Origin: Calothrix brevissima NIES-22
GTDB taxonomy: Bacteria > Cyanobacteriota > Cyanobacteriia > Cyanobacteriales > Nostocaceae
DNA: 64,000 nt
Assembly: GCF_002367995.1 (NCBI RefSeq)
Contig: NZ_AP018207.1
Span: 248,001-312,000, forward strand
Direction of reading: 5' to 3'
In this document: positions 1-10,311 of the stretch, piece after piece
Numbering within the stretch: position 1 is the first letter of the stretch
Layout of the letters: every line of letters begins with the position of its first letter
Translations under genes and position numbers: made by a program
Notes under the pieces: model-generated
What the model saw: only the letters and a program-made list of their open reading frames with translations
What the model was told of the DNA's origin: nothing
The model's database searches: none

Positions 1-506
1 TTCTCTCCTAATGCTTCAGCAATTCTTTTACCCTCTGAAGTATCAAGTACTACACCCTTATAATCATCAAAAATAGTGTGGTCTTGATAAAAAGCACAAG
101 CATCTTGAGTTAAAGGGTCAAGTAAACGACCTAAACTTGACCAAGATTTCCCATATAGAGAATGGGCGTGTGCGGCTGCAATGACATCAGGTCGGGCTTC
201 ATGTACTTGAGAGTGAATAGCAAAGGCGGCGCGATTAACAGCTGCATCGCCTTTAACTACTTCGCCTTCTCTATCAACCAAAATTAAGTCAGAAACACGA
301 ATATGGCCGAAGTAAATTCCTAGAGGATTTACCCAAAAATGGTCAGTAAATTCTGGGTCACGGGCGGTAATATGGCCTGCGATTCCTTCACTGAAACCAA
401 AACGTCCAAATAAGCGAAATGCTGCTGCTAGGCGTTGTTTGCGGTAAAGGCGTTCATCTTCAACTTTTGCAAAAACTGGTGGTTGGGGTCTATCAAATCT
501 CGCCAT
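1..506 (-). CDS. class II aldolase/adducin family protein (3' end outside window)
   Basis: Partial gene; the ATG at 506 is seen and the frame is open to the window edge. The roughly 168 visible residues match, almost position for position, the complete class II aldolase at 48383-49162: the GHITARDPE segment, the AAAHAHS segment with two metal-binding histidines, and DTSEGKRIAE. Class II aldolase/adducin proteins are Zn enzymes that cleave or epimerise phosphorylated or hydroxylated short carbon chains. It follows the cupin by 17 bases and so is the third gene of a minus-strand operon after the binding protein and cupin. The substrate cannot be read from sequence; a carbon skeleton left after removal of sulfur is an inference from context. 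Confidence 0.85.
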   Translation of the reverse strand, partial: MARFDRPQPPVFAKVEDERLYRKQRLAAAFRLFGRFGFSEGIAGHITARDPEFTDHFWVNPLGIYFGHIRVSDLILVDREGEVVKGDAAVNRAAFAIHSQVHEARPDVIAAAHAHSLYGKSWSSLGRLLDPLTQDACAFYQDHTIFDDYKGVVLDTSEGKRIAEALGE

Positions 507-523
507 AGTCTTCTGGTTGTTGT

Positions 524-1177
524 TTATGAATTTTCTTTGTCAGGTGCATTGGAATATCCAGAACGAAAAGACTTAACGCTTTTTGCTTCTGGGTTATAGT
601 GGTGTCGCAAAATGTTACCAGTATCATTTCCCATCACATGAATGGAGATAGAGGGAGTAAATACTGTTGTTGCTTTGACTGAATGAATATCTCCGTCTGG
701 CGGTAACAGACGGTAAATATCACCACTTTTTACTTTATAAGTACCGAGGTTTTGTAACTGGGCATATCCTTCAACATCACCGTTATCTAGGCGACGGTAA
801 ACAGTTTCTTCTTGTCTGCCTTTATACAAACCCACTAGTCCCCAGGATAAATGATCGTGAACAGGTGTAATCGAATTAGGCGGAATTACTAAACTAAAGA
901 TAGTCAGCGAACGATCCTGAGAACGATATAGCAGCCATTGTCCAATGCCACCACCTAAACCGCTCTGGTGATTTGGCTGGGCGAATTGTTCTGGTAACCA
1001 ATCTTGTTTTTTTAGGAGTGTTGCAAAATGGGGTTCCAGGGTATTGAGAGTTTCTTGGCGATCGCCTGCTGTGTGTGAGACAATTTGTTTTGCGATCGCT
1101 ACAAACTCACGTAAGTCAGGACTATCAATAAACCATTCGTCTGTTTCTAAGGATTCGAGAATAGTTGTATGAGTCAT
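524..1177 (-). CDS. cysteine-dioxygenase-like cupin
   Basis: A 217-residue single-domain cupin. The metal site is readable: PVHDH gives His107 and His109, a glutamate pair lies near 123-124, and a further histidine is at about 165 (GDIHSV), the order expected for a double-stranded beta-helix Fe(II) thiol dioxygenase. Cysteine dioxygenase-type enzymes oxidise thiols such as cysteine or 3-mercaptopropionate to sulfinates. It lies between a sulfonate-type binding protein and a class II aldolase on the same strand, which supports a role with a small sulfur compound. The exact thiol is not determinable. ATG at 1177. Confidence 0.75.
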   Translation of the reverse strand: MTHTTILESLETDEWFIDSPDLREFVAIAKQIVSHTAGDRQETLNTLEPHFATLLKKQDWLPEQFAQPNHQSGLGGGIGQWLLYRSQDRSLTIFSLVIPPNSITPVHDHLSWGLVGLYKGRQEETVYRRLDNGDVEGYAQLQNLGTYKVKSGDIYRLLPPDGDIHSVKATTVFTPSISIHVMGNDTGNILRHHYNPEAKSVKSFRSGYSNAPDKENS

Positions 1178-1299
1178 AACATTCCAGATTTGTAATTTAA
1201 CTTTTGGGATTCAGACTTACGCATGGGGCATTGGGCATGGGGCATTTGTCCCCCTTGTCCTCCTTGTCCTCCTTGTCCCCCTTGTCCTCCTTCCCTTCC
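1178..1299. repeat. heptamer tandem repeat (CTTGTCC type)
   Basis: The gap between cupin and binding protein contains a run of CTTGTCC-like units (about 1250-1295), preceded by GGGCATGGGGCAT-type units. Such short tandemly repeated repetitive sequences are typical of heterocystous cyanobacteria. No gene is visible here. Confidence 0.75.
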
Positions 1300-2385
1300 C
1301 TACCTCGTCGCGGTAGTTCCCAAAGGACATACTGAAGCGGCAATATCTACTCGTTTGGGCAGAATTTTTTGCTCTAGTAGCCAATCAGCTGTTTTCTGAA
1401 GCTTGGCGACATCATCAGCATCAGGAAAAACGTAAGACTCAGGGCCGCGATTCTTAGTAGCTTGCTTGGCTACAGCTTCTGAAACTTTCAGTTCCTTCAC
1501 CATAAAATCTGCGGCTGCATCGGTATGCTGATTCAGCCATTCACCATCTTGGCTCAAAGCTGTCAGTGCAGATTTAATTGCTACAGGATTATCCTTTGCC
1601 GCATCACCGCGCACAACCATAATGCCGTAGGTAGGTGCAGGATGGGTAGTCGTGATTCGTCGCGCCTTATGTTCTAGTTCAGCAATGGAAATATAAGGTT
1701 CCCAAACTGCCCAACCATCAACCGAACCTTGGTATAGCGCTGGTGCAGCATCATTTGGCGATAGGTAAACTCGCTGAACTTTTTCTTTGGGGATATTTTC
1801 TTTTTCTAAAACTTTTAATAACAGGTATTCACCTGCACCCCCTTGGTTAACTGCTACTTTTTTACCAATTAAATCAGCAGGTTTACGGATAGCAGAATCA
1901 CCGCGAACTAAAATAGCACTACCTAAAGAATCAGCTTTAGGACGCTGTACAGAACCAATACAGAGTGGTTGTCCAGAAGCAATCCCTGAGATAGTAGGAA
2001 TATCACCGCAACCACCAATGTCTGCACGATTACCATTAATGGCTGCTAACAACGTAGCACATCGGTCAAAAGGGCCAGTCCATTCAACTTTAATATTTTG
2101 CGTTGTTAGCTGCTTTTCTAGGTCGCCGCGCTGACGGGAAATGGGAATAATCCCGCCTTTTTGGTATCCCAAGCGAACTACGTTATTTTTTTCGGAATTT
2201 TTTTCGGAATTTTGATTGTTACTCACAACCTGTGAGGCAGAATTGGAGTTAGCTGGCGGATTCACAGCCGTTTTTTGACTGCAACCAGTAACCATCAAAC
2301 TCAAATATGCAACAGCAAGTAAAAAACTCCGGGTAGAATACGCTTGTTTATAGCGAAAGTCATGCTCTTGTAAATAATTCACCAC
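1300..2385 (-). CDS. ABC transporter sulfonate-type substrate-binding lipoprotein (SsuA/TauA-like)
   Basis: A 361-residue periplasmic binding protein. The N-terminus has a hydrophobic segment ending in a lipobox (LMVTGC), so it is probably a lipoprotein. The fold signature of the SsuA/NrtA/TauA group is visible: LGYQKGG near the mature start, DIGGCGDIPTI, then KKVAVNQGGAGEYLLLKVLE and GWAVWEPY. A short NSEKN duplication lies in the linker after the lipobox. The start is a GTG (2385) with an AAGGAA-type ribosome site six bases upstream; no in-frame ATG precedes the signal. No cognate permease is seen in the window. A 26-bp dyad lies 80 bp upstream. The ligand could be an alkanesulfonate or taurine. 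Confidence 0.8.
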   Translation of the reverse strand: MVNYLQEHDFRYKQAYSTRSFLLAVAYLSLMVTGCSQKTAVNPPANSNSASQVVSNNQNSEKNSEKNNVVRLGYQKGGIIPISRQRGDLEKQLTTQNIKVEWTGPFDRCATLLAAINGNRADIGGCGDIPTISGIASGQPLCIGSVQRPKADSLGSAILVRGDSAIRKPADLIGKKVAVNQGGAGEYLLLKVLEKENIPKEKVQRVYLSPNDAAPALYQGSVDGWAVWEPYISIAELEHKARRITTTHPAPTYGIMVVRGDAAKDNPVAIKSALTALSQDGEWLNQHTDAAADFMVKELKVSEAVAKQATKNRGPESYVFPDADDVAKLQKTADWLLEQKILPKRVDIAASVCPLGTTATR

Positions 2386-2464
2386 AATTTATTCCTTCAT
2401 CTCAATTGTTGAGAGTTGAAGCAGCAGATGTATTTGTTTAATTTGAGAGGCGAAACCATTAATC

Positions 2465-2490
2465 TACTTAAACTCGATATATATATCGGA
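2465..2490. promoter_or_regulatory. 26-bp dyad site, SBP-cupin-aldolase operon
   Basis: Begins TACTTAAAC, has TCGAT at positions 10-14 and ends ATCGGA. Spacing and centre match the other dyads, but the right half is degenerate. It lies 80 bp before the GTG of the binding-protein gene, a promoter position. Confidence 0.5.
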
Positions 2491-2900
2491 GATTAAAATT
2501 CAGCATACCATCTTTTTGCTTGACTATATAAGCTCAAGCCCAGATTTTTTTGATTTCAGGCATTGCCATGAGCAGAAATCTTATATATAAAGGTTTTTGT
2601 GAGTTGGTATTGCCTGAGTATGCAGTATTATGGTTAGCGGGTGAATCAAACTAGCGTTGCTGGTGAATCAATATTGGCGCACAAATTTCACCTGTATTTT
2701 ACCTACCTTTTTTGCAGAATCAGGGTTGGCGAAATAAGTATATTTTACAAATGTTAAAAAAATATGTAGTTTTTTTAATATCTATTTTTTTTTGATTCCT
2801 GCTTCAATGTGCTTGAACGAAAAATTTTATACTCTTTTAAGATGACGAGAGAAAAAACATAAACTTTCCTCTCACACCATCGTTCAGATAGGAAAATTTT

Positions 2901-2940
2901 GACTGGTAAAAGGCAGATGTAAATAATGTTTTTACCAGTC
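2901..2940. repeat. perfect inverted repeat (GACTGGTAAAA arms)
   Basis: Arms of 11 bp with an 18-base loop. No T-run follows, so it is not a typical intrinsic terminator; it could be part of a small RNA or an operator. Its function is unknown. Confidence 0.5.
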
Positions 2941-3346
2941 AATATCTCAAGATTAGGTATCCCAATCGATCCCAGGTTAATACTCAGTACGCATCACCTT
3001 AAAAGGGGGTCGGAAATATTGAGGTTTGACGTTGGATAGAACGAAATTAAACCCAACTAACTAATGATTGAATTCTCTAATGTTGACTGTTGACTGTTGA
3101 CAGCCCTGATAATTAGTTATGCAATTTAGACGGGCGTTAGCTTATCTCTGGTTATACCTATACCTGAGTTGTTATCGATTAATAATTCTCCGAATAATAA
3201 AATTAGAGAAAACGTGCATTTTCTCTGATTTACTCTGCAATATAAAAAGTCAAAGCTTGTCTAAGTTACATCAGACTCAATCTTGAGCTATCGCCTCTCA
3301 GTTTTTCAATTATTAACAAATCTCCTCATGTGGTGAGGTGGTAATT

Positions 3347-4696
3347 ATGACAAACTTGTCAGTTTCACAAAAGTCAGGAAGCATTCAATTAGCTGAACTG
3401 GCTAAAGACACTATTGTGGCTTTAATCATTCAAGTGACTGGTTTAGTTTTGATATATCTCCTGCAAATATTTCTGGCGCAGTGGATGGGAAGAACTGAAT
3501 ATGGCATTTATGAATATGTCATGTCTTGGTCGTTATTGTTAGCAGTTCCCGCAGAATTAGGGTTACCTACCACGGTTTTGCGTTTGCTTCCTGAATACCG
3601 AGTTAAGCAGGAATGGGGACGTTTGCAAGGTTTAGTTCGTGGTTGTTGGTTACTCGTATTTTCCAACAGTTTACTGTTGATTATCTGCGCTACAGGGACA
3701 ATTTTAGTTATTAATTATTACCATAGTTTTGTCTATGCAACTCCGCTACTGTTGGGGATGGGATTAGTATTACTACAGAGTTTGGCTAGGTTCCAACAAG
3801 AAACAGGAAGGGCGATGGAGGATATTCTTGTAGCATTTATTCCATCGCAAATTATCTGGCCTGTTTTGGTGCTGGCTGGTGGCTTTGTATTTATGCAAAC
3901 CCAGGATGATTTGACTAGCGTACCAATGATTGCGATCGCTTCCGGCATGTTTATCGCGATTGTTGTCGTGCAACTATACTTGTTGTGGAAGAAATTACAC
4001 AGTGATTTTGAAGCAGCAGCGCCAGTTTATGCTTACCGTGAGTGGTTAAATATAGCGGTAATTTTGTTAATTCAACAAGCATCTTTTGGGATTTTGAGCC
4101 AAACCGATACAGTGATGATTGGTTCATTTATCGGCCCGGAAGCAGCAGGTATTTACAACGCAGCAGTAAAAACAGCCGCATGGACAAGTTTCGTTTTACA
4201 AATTGTGAATATGGTAGCTGCACCTGTATTTACAACTTTGTACACTAAAGGGGATATTCCAGAATTACAAAAGGTGGTTTCTTGCGTAACTAATTGGATT
4301 TTCTGGCCGACTGTCGCCATGACAATTGTACTCATGACCTTTACGCAACCTATTCTCAATCTATTTGGTGCAGGTTTTGTTGAAGCGAGTTTGTCTTTAA
4401 AAATTCTGATTATGGGACAGATGGTAAATGCTTTATGTGGTTCCGTAGGGATTTTGATGATTATGACTGGTCATCAAAATAAATCTTTACCTGTAATTGT
4501 TGCTAGTGCCTTACTGAATATAGTCTTGAATGCGATATTAATTCCCATATTTAATATTACTGGGGCTGCGATCGCAACAAGTTTCACCATGATTGTCTGG
4601 AATATTTGGTTAGGTGCTTTGGTTGTTAAATATGTTGGCGTGCGTCCTTCAGTTTTTTACACTCTGTTTGCTAGAGAAAATGAATCCATAACCTAA
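3347..4696 (+). CDS. polysaccharide/oligosaccharide flippase family membrane protein (MviN/Wzx-like)
   Basis: A 449-residue, very hydrophobic protein with about 12-14 predicted membrane helices. It resembles the polysaccharide-biosynthesis (RfbX/Wzx-like) branch of the MOP exporter superfamily: an early helix pair followed by MGRTEYGIYEYV, and later QTDTVMIGSFIGPEAAGIY, a family-typical loop. These proteins flip lipid-linked saccharides across the inner membrane. I chose the ATG at 3347 because GAGGTGG lies five bases before it; a GTG at 3338 would add three residues. A terminator hairpin follows at 4732. It has no evident link to sulfur metabolism. Confidence 0.75.
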   Translation: MTNLSVSQKSGSIQLAELAKDTIVALIIQVTGLVLIYLLQIFLAQWMGRTEYGIYEYVMSWSLLLAVPAELGLPTTVLRLLPEYRVKQEWGRLQGLVRGCWLLVFSNSLLLIICATGTILVINYYHSFVYATPLLLGMGLVLLQSLARFQQETGRAMEDILVAFIPSQIIWPVLVLAGGFVFMQTQDDLTSVPMIAIASGMFIAIVVVQLYLLWKKLHSDFEAAAPVYAYREWLNIAVILLIQQASFGILSQTDTVMIGSFIGPEAAGIYNAAVKTAAWTSFVLQIVNMVAAPVFTTLYTKGDIPELQKVVSCVTNWIFWPTVAMTIVLMTFTQPILNLFGAGFVEASLSLKILIMGQMVNALCGSVGILMIMTGHQNKSLPVIVASALLNIVLNAILIPIFNITGAAIATSFTMIVWNIWLGALVVKYVGVRPSVFYTLFARENESIT

Positions 4697-4731
4697 ATGT
4701 GATGAAACCGTAACTCTGTAAAGTTCTGTAG

Positions 4732-4760
4732 AGGAAAAGGGGAAAAACCTTTTCCTTTTT
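4732..4760 (+). terminator. rho-independent terminator after the flippase gene
   Basis: Stem AGGAAAAGG with CCTTTTCCT around a 7-base A-rich loop, followed directly by a short T-run. It separates the flippase from the metY promoter. Confidence 0.75.
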
Positions 4761-4789
4761 GCTTGCACCTATGGCGTAGGGTAACAATA

Positions 4790-4815
4790 TACTGTAAATC
4801 GATAGACTTACGCTA
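4790..4815. promoter_or_regulatory. 26-bp dyad site upstream of metY
   Basis: Reads TACTGTAAATCGATAG and ends CTTACGCTA. The left half and centre match the consensus perfectly; the right half is ACGCTA rather than ACCGTA. It ends 49 bp before the metY ATG. Confidence 0.6.
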
Positions 4816-4858
4816 TATTAATGGTGCTACTACTAAAAAAATATATTTGATGCAGTAA

Positions 4859-6169
<1,311 letters not shown>

Positions 6170-6278
6170 TCAAGAGTCAATAGTCCAAAGTCAACAGTCA
6201 AAGGTCATTTGTTGTTTCTTCCTTGTCCCCCTTGTCTCCCTTGTCTCCCTTGTCTTTCTTCCCCATGCCCCATTTTAA
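6170..6278. repeat. tandem repeats between metY and metX
   Basis: AGTCAA-type units are followed by CTTGTCTCC units; both are short tandem repeats. There is no terminator-like hairpin, so metY and metX may be co-transcribed. Confidence 0.65.
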
Positions 6279-7346
6279 ATGAAATACCAGCATTTAATTT
6301 CCCCACATACTCAGTATTACCATCTCTCGCAGCCGTTTAAGTTAGAGGGTGGTGAAGTTTTAACTGGGGTGCAAATTGCTTATCGAACTTGGGGAAAGTT
6401 GAACTCACTTGGCGATAATGGAGTGCTAATTTGTCATGCTTTGACTGGTTCGGCTGATGCGGATGTTTGGTGGGAAGATTTATTTGGTTCAGGAAAAGCA
6501 TTTGATAGCGATCGCAATTTTATCGTATGCAGCAACATTTTAGGAAGTTGTTACGGTACTACAGGCGCGACTAGCATCAATCCCCAAACCGGAATTCCTT
6601 ACGGCGCATCATTTCCCCCTATTACCATTCGAGATATGGTGCGCTTACAAGCTGAACTAATTCAATATCTAGGAATTAAATCTTTGCAACTGGTAATTGG
6701 TGGTTCCCTGGGGGGAATGCAAGTACTAGAGTGGGCTTTATTATATCCAGAAATTGTGAAAGCGATCGCACCCATTGCTACATCTGGGAGACATTCAGCT
6801 TGGTGTATTGGATTGAGTGAAGCCCAAAGACAAGCTATATATAACGATCCTAACTGGAAAGCTGGGAATTATACAGATAAGGAACCACCCAACCAAGGAT
6901 TAGCCGTCGCGCGAATGATGGCGATGAGTATGTATCGTTATTGGGAAAGCTTTACAGAACGCTTTGGACGACAGTATGATGACTCTGCTGACCAATATGC
7001 GATCGCTAGCTACTTACAACATCATGGACAAAAGCTAGTAGAAAGATTTGATGCCAATACTTACATTACTCTTACCAAAGCGATGGATAGTCATGATATT
7101 GCTCAAGGTCAAGACTATGAATCTGTGTTGCAAAGTATTAAACAACCTGTTTTAGTTGTCGCCATTGATTCTGACATTCTTTATCCCCCAATAGAACAAC
7201 AAGAATTAGCAAATTTCATTCCTAATGCTCAACTAGTTTGCTTAAAATCAACCTACGGACACGATGCATTTTTAGTCGATACAGAAACACTTAACGACTT
7301 TATAATTAACTTTCGCCAAACTGTAGATGTAGTAAATAATTCGTAA
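6279..7346 (+). CDS. metX: homoserine O-acetyltransferase
   Basis: A 355-residue alpha/beta hydrolase of the MetX family. The nucleophile elbow GGSLGGMQ places Ser143. The region ICHALTGSADADVWW is characteristic, and the acid (DILYPP) and base (YGHDAF) of the triad are near the C-terminus. It acylates homoserine with acetyl-CoA, feeding metY directly upstream. An FMN or other domain is absent, so this is the simple enzyme. Some MetX-type proteins use succinyl-CoA; the MetY partner makes acetyl-CoA more likely. ATG at 6279. Confidence 0.92.
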   Translation: MKYQHLISPHTQYYHLSQPFKLEGGEVLTGVQIAYRTWGKLNSLGDNGVLICHALTGSADADVWWEDLFGSGKAFDSDRNFIVCSNILGSCYGTTGATSINPQTGIPYGASFPPITIRDMVRLQAELIQYLGIKSLQLVIGGSLGGMQVLEWALLYPEIVKAIAPIATSGRHSAWCIGLSEAQRQAIYNDPNWKAGNYTDKEPPNQGLAVARMMAMSMYRYWESFTERFGRQYDDSADQYAIASYLQHHGQKLVERFDANTYITLTKAMDSHDIAQGQDYESVLQSIKQPVLVVAIDSDILYPPIEQQELANFIPNAQLVCLKSTYGHDAFLVDTETLNDFIINFRQTVDVVNNS

Positions 7347-7568
7347 TTATAGCCATCCTATCTGAGTTGTGAAAATATTTTTTAATGAACCGCCAAGACG
7401 CCAAGTACGCCAAGGATAAGAGAAAAAATAGAGAATTAGTAAATTTTATAAATGATTTAGGATTGCTATACACCAAGATTAATTTAGTTGTCTCTCTGCG
7501 TTCTCTGCGCCTCTGCGGTTCAATAAATTTTTAACCACAGAGACGCAGAGGACACAGAGAAAAGAGGA
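7347..7568. repeat. dispersed repeats and large hairpin between convergent metX and metQ
   Basis: Contains the CGCCAAG-type repeat (about 7388-7415, also at 10274, 19861, 39680 and, reversed, 55064). It also has a 28-bp imperfect inverted repeat (7493-7520 with 7533-7560, 24 of 28 paired) of the CTCTGCG family, also at 23363 and 55191. Between convergent genes the hairpin may end transcription both ways. Confidence 0.75.
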
Positions 7569-8426
7569 TTAAAAAACGGGTATTAATCTACCTTTATATT
7601 CTTTAGTAATAAAATCTCTTACTTGGGGATTAACAAGGAGATTATTTAATTTTTGAATCTTCTGCTCATTTTCTCGTCCCTGTAATGTAACCAAAGCAAG
7701 AGCATATTTTTTATCCTTAGCAGTTTCTGAACCCATAGAATTAGGTTCTATCCCTGCTAAAGCCACAGTTTGAGCCGAAGAAACAATGAAATCTACATCA
7801 TTAATTGCTCGAACAACTTGGACACCTTCTACTTCTTTAATTTTCAAACTTTTAGGATTAGCTGCAATATCTCTTTGCGTCACAAATTCGCCAATATTAT
7901 CTTTTAACTTAATTAAACCATTAGCTGCTAATAATCTCAAACCTCTATCATTATTAATTACATCATTAGCAATAGTCACAGTCGCATTCTGGGGAATTTC
8001 ATTCACTGACCTGAGATTTTTAGAAAAAAGCCCCAGAGTATTAAGATAAATTGTATTCAACGGCACCAAATTAATTTTCAGTTCCTTCGCAGCATTATTC
8101 ATAAAAGGTTTATGCTGAAAGAAATTGGCATCAATTACCTTATCTCTTAATGCTGTATTAGGCTGTATCCAGTCATTAAATTTCACCACCTCAATTTTTA
8201 ACTTTTCTTGAGGCGCGAGACTCTTGTTAATAAATTTCAAAATATCTTCCGAAACTATCCCAGTCACCCCAACTTTAATAGTCTCCTCTGCTTCAGCCTT
8301 AGCCACAGTTCCAGAAATTCGGCTACAACCTGCAAACAAGAGTGAAGCGGTAAATGCACTTCCTGCTGTGAGGAAGAAACGGCGATTAGTTTTTGTCAAG
8401 AAAAGTAAATTTTGCTGTTTCTTCAT
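7569..8426 (-). CDS. metQ: MetQ/NlpA-type substrate-binding lipoprotein (first of two)
   Basis: A 285-residue binding protein of the NlpA/MetQ family. The N-terminus has NRRFFLT followed by a hydrophobic stretch and the lipobox LLFAGC, so it may be a Tat-exported lipoprotein. The family hallmarks are GVTGIVSEDILKF and a DANFFQHKPFM segment. It captures methionine, or a related thioether, for MetNI. It is the last gene of the minus-strand metQ-metN-metI-metQ run. I chose the ATG at 8426; the longer frame from 8447 uses TTG. A paralog lies at 10312-11184. Confidence 0.85.
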   Translation of the reverse strand: MKKQQNLLFLTKTNRRFFLTAGSAFTASLLFAGCSRISGTVAKAEAEETIKVGVTGIVSEDILKFINKSLAPQEKLKIEVVKFNDWIQPNTALRDKVIDANFFQHKPFMNNAAKELKINLVPLNTIYLNTLGLFSKNLRSVNEIPQNATVTIANDVINNDRGLRLLAANGLIKLKDNIGEFVTQRDIAANPKSLKIKEVEGVQVVRAINDVDFIVSSAQTVALAGIEPNSMGSETAKDKKYALALVTLQGRENEQKIQKLNNLLVNPQVRDFITKEYKGRLIPVF

Positions 8427-8539
8427 AAACAAATTTAAAATTGACAATTAATTCAATCTCACGCAGAGACGCTAGCACAGTATCTCTAAAAACTCCGCGT
8501 ACCTCCGCGTGAACTTCGCGCCACTTTGCGTTAAAACAA

Positions 8540-9196
8540 TTACTTTTTCCGCAACTGTCGTGCTAACAAATCACCCAAAAACTGAATAATCTGCACCAAC
8601 AAAATCAGCACAATAATTGTGGCAAACATAACTCCCACATCAAACCGTTGATAGCCGTATTGAATAGCTAAATTACCCAAACCACCGCCACCAACAGCCC
8701 CAGCCATTGCAGAAGAATTCAAGAGACTCACAATTAAAATTGTTACCCCTAAAATAATCGAAGGTAACGCTTCCGGAATCAGAACTTTCAAAACAATTTG
8801 CCAATAGTCACAGCCCATTGCTTCTGCTGCTTCTATTAACCCTTTATCAACTTCGAGAATACTAGTTTCCGCAATCCGCCCAAAAAAGGGAATCGCTGCA
8901 AGAGTCAGAGGAACAAGTGCGGCGGTACTACCGATAGAAGTGCCAACAATTAATCGTGTTAAAGGCGTAAGAACTACAAGTAAAATAATAAATGGAAAAG
9001 AGCGCCCAGTATTAACTATTGCACTTAATATTTTGTTGAGCTTGGGAGCATAGAGAACATTACCAGGGCTAGTCATTACTAACAATAAACCCACAGGTAA
9101 ACCCAAAAGTATCGCTACAAAGGCGGAGACTCCCACCATGTAAAAAGTCTCCTGACTTGCGAGCAGTAAACTGTTAATTAATTCCCATCCTTGCAT
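8540..9196 (-). CDS. metI: methionine ABC transporter permease
   Basis: A 218-residue MetI-type permease with about five membrane helices. The EAA loop is readable around IEAAEAMGCDYWQIVLKVLIPEALP, the contact site for the ATPase. Its ATG overlaps the metN stop codon by one base (TAATG), so the two are translationally coupled. It is the only ABC import permease in the window, although four sulfonate-type binding proteins are present. Confidence 0.93.
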   Translation of the reverse strand: MQGWELINSLLLASQETFYMVGVSAFVAILLGLPVGLLLVMTSPGNVLYAPKLNKILSAIVNTGRSFPFIILLVVLTPLTRLIVGTSIGSTAALVPLTLAAIPFFGRIAETSILEVDKGLIEAAEAMGCDYWQIVLKVLIPEALPSIILGVTILIVSLLNSSAMAGAVGGGGLGNLAIQYGYQRFDVGVMFATIIVLILLVQIIQFLGDLLARQLRKK

Positions 9197-10173
9197 TAAT
9201 GCACCTCAACTGCATATTCTGAATTATGTAAGTATTCCAAAGCTTGCGTTACCTTAATTCCTGCAAGTTCGACTTGAAACTGACCGACACGGCGATCGCC
9301 TACAGTTTCTACGCTACCATTGAGGATATTAACATCAATATCAAAACGGCGCGTCAAGGTAGTAAATATCGAATTTTTCGCACTTTCATCAGCAAATGCG
9401 ACTGTTGCCAAAACTGTCCCAGGACGAGGTATATAGTTATGAGAACGGGGGAAAAACTCTCTAGCTAATAAAGAATCCGGTTGCGCTGCTAAATCGCTCA
9501 CGCTACCTTGTTCTACAACCTTACCAGCATGAAGTATCGCCACGCTATCGCAGATTTGTTTAACTACACCCATTTCATGAGTAATCAACAAAATCGTCAA
9601 TCCCATGCGTTGATTCAAGTCACGCAATAGTTCTAAAATTGAGCGTGTAGTTTGGGGATCGAGGGCTGATGTTGCTTCATCGGAAAGTAATACTTTCGGT
9701 TCCCCAGCTAAGGCACGCGCAATTCCCACCCGTTGCTTTTGTCCCCCAGAAAGTTGTGCGGGGTAAGCGTTGGCTTTACCTTCCAAACCCACTAACGAAA
9801 GTAATTCTTCAACTTTAGCTTTGCGTCGCAATTTACTATAACCAATCACCTCCAAAGGGAAAGCGATATTTTCAGCTACGGTTCTGCAACTGAGTAAATT
9901 AAAGTGTTGAAAAATCATTCCTATACGCTGGCGTGTTTGACGCAAAGCTACGCCGCTAAGAGATGTGATTTCTTGTCCATTAACTATTACATAACCAGAT
10001 GTAGGTTTTTCTAATTGATTAACGCAGCGAATTAAGGTACTTTTACCTGCACCACTTTGTCCTAATACGCCAAAGATTTCACCTGCTTTAACATGTAGAT
10101 TTACTCCATCTAAAGCTACTATTTTATGTTCGCCTTGATGGTAGATTTTGCGAATATCAATAAACTCTATCAT
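9196..10173 (-). CDS. metN: methionine ABC transporter ATP-binding protein
   Basis: A 325-residue ATPase. Walker A is GQSGAGKST, the signature LSGGQKQR and Walker B VLLSDEATSALD, with a switch histidine in LLITHEMG. The C-terminal part from about residue 245 is a NIL domain, which in MetN binds methionine and inhibits uptake when the cell is replete. It hydrolyses ATP to drive D/L-methionine import with MetI and the two MetQ proteins on either side. ATG at 10173. Confidence 0.94.
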   Translation of the reverse strand: MIEFIDIRKIYHQGEHKIVALDGVNLHVKAGEIFGVLGQSGAGKSTLIRCVNQLEKPTSGYVIVNGQEITSLSGVALRQTRQRIGMIFQHFNLLSCRTVAENIAFPLEVIGYSKLRRKAKVEELLSLVGLEGKANAYPAQLSGGQKQRVGIARALAGEPKVLLSDEATSALDPQTTRSILELLRDLNQRMGLTILLITHEMGVVKQICDSVAILHAGKVVEQGSVSDLAAQPDSLLAREFFPRSHNYIPRPGTVLATVAFADESAKNSIFTTLTRRFDIDVNILNGSVETVGDRRVGQFQVELAGIKVTQALEYLHNSEYAVEVH

Positions 10174-10311
10174 TTACAAACTTCTCCATAAATAAAAGTT
10201 AAATTTTCATCCTCTCTGCGCCTCTGCGTGAGATTTATATCTTCTGTTCACAATGTATAAGAATAAAAAACGAACCGCCAAGACGCCAAGAGCGCCAAGA
10301 GAAGAGAGTTT
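10174..10311. repeat. CGCCAAG-type dispersed repeat
   Basis: The spacer between metQ and metN contains a short CTCTGCG piece (about 10214) and a CGCCAAG-type repeat (about 10273-10306). It is the largest spacer inside the met gene run except that before the ssuA-like gene. Confidence 0.65.

Larger units (their letters stand above)
2386..3346. other. 960-base gap between divergent genes
   Basis: AT-rich spacer between the minus-strand binding-protein operon and the plus-strand flippase. It holds the dyad at 2465-2490, an 11-bp perfect inverted repeat (2901-2911 with 2930-2940) and a TGACTGT tandem run near 3079. I see no convincing coding frame. Confidence 0.6.

Noticed and set aside
1787-2134. 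Open frame opposite the binding-protein gene
   Set aside because: It is a shadow of the SBP gene on the other strand, with no ribosome site or domain.
3170-3200. Possible dyad upstream of the flippase (ATCGAT with CTCCGAAT)
   Set aside because: The centre and right half do not align at the 26-bp spacing of the other sites.
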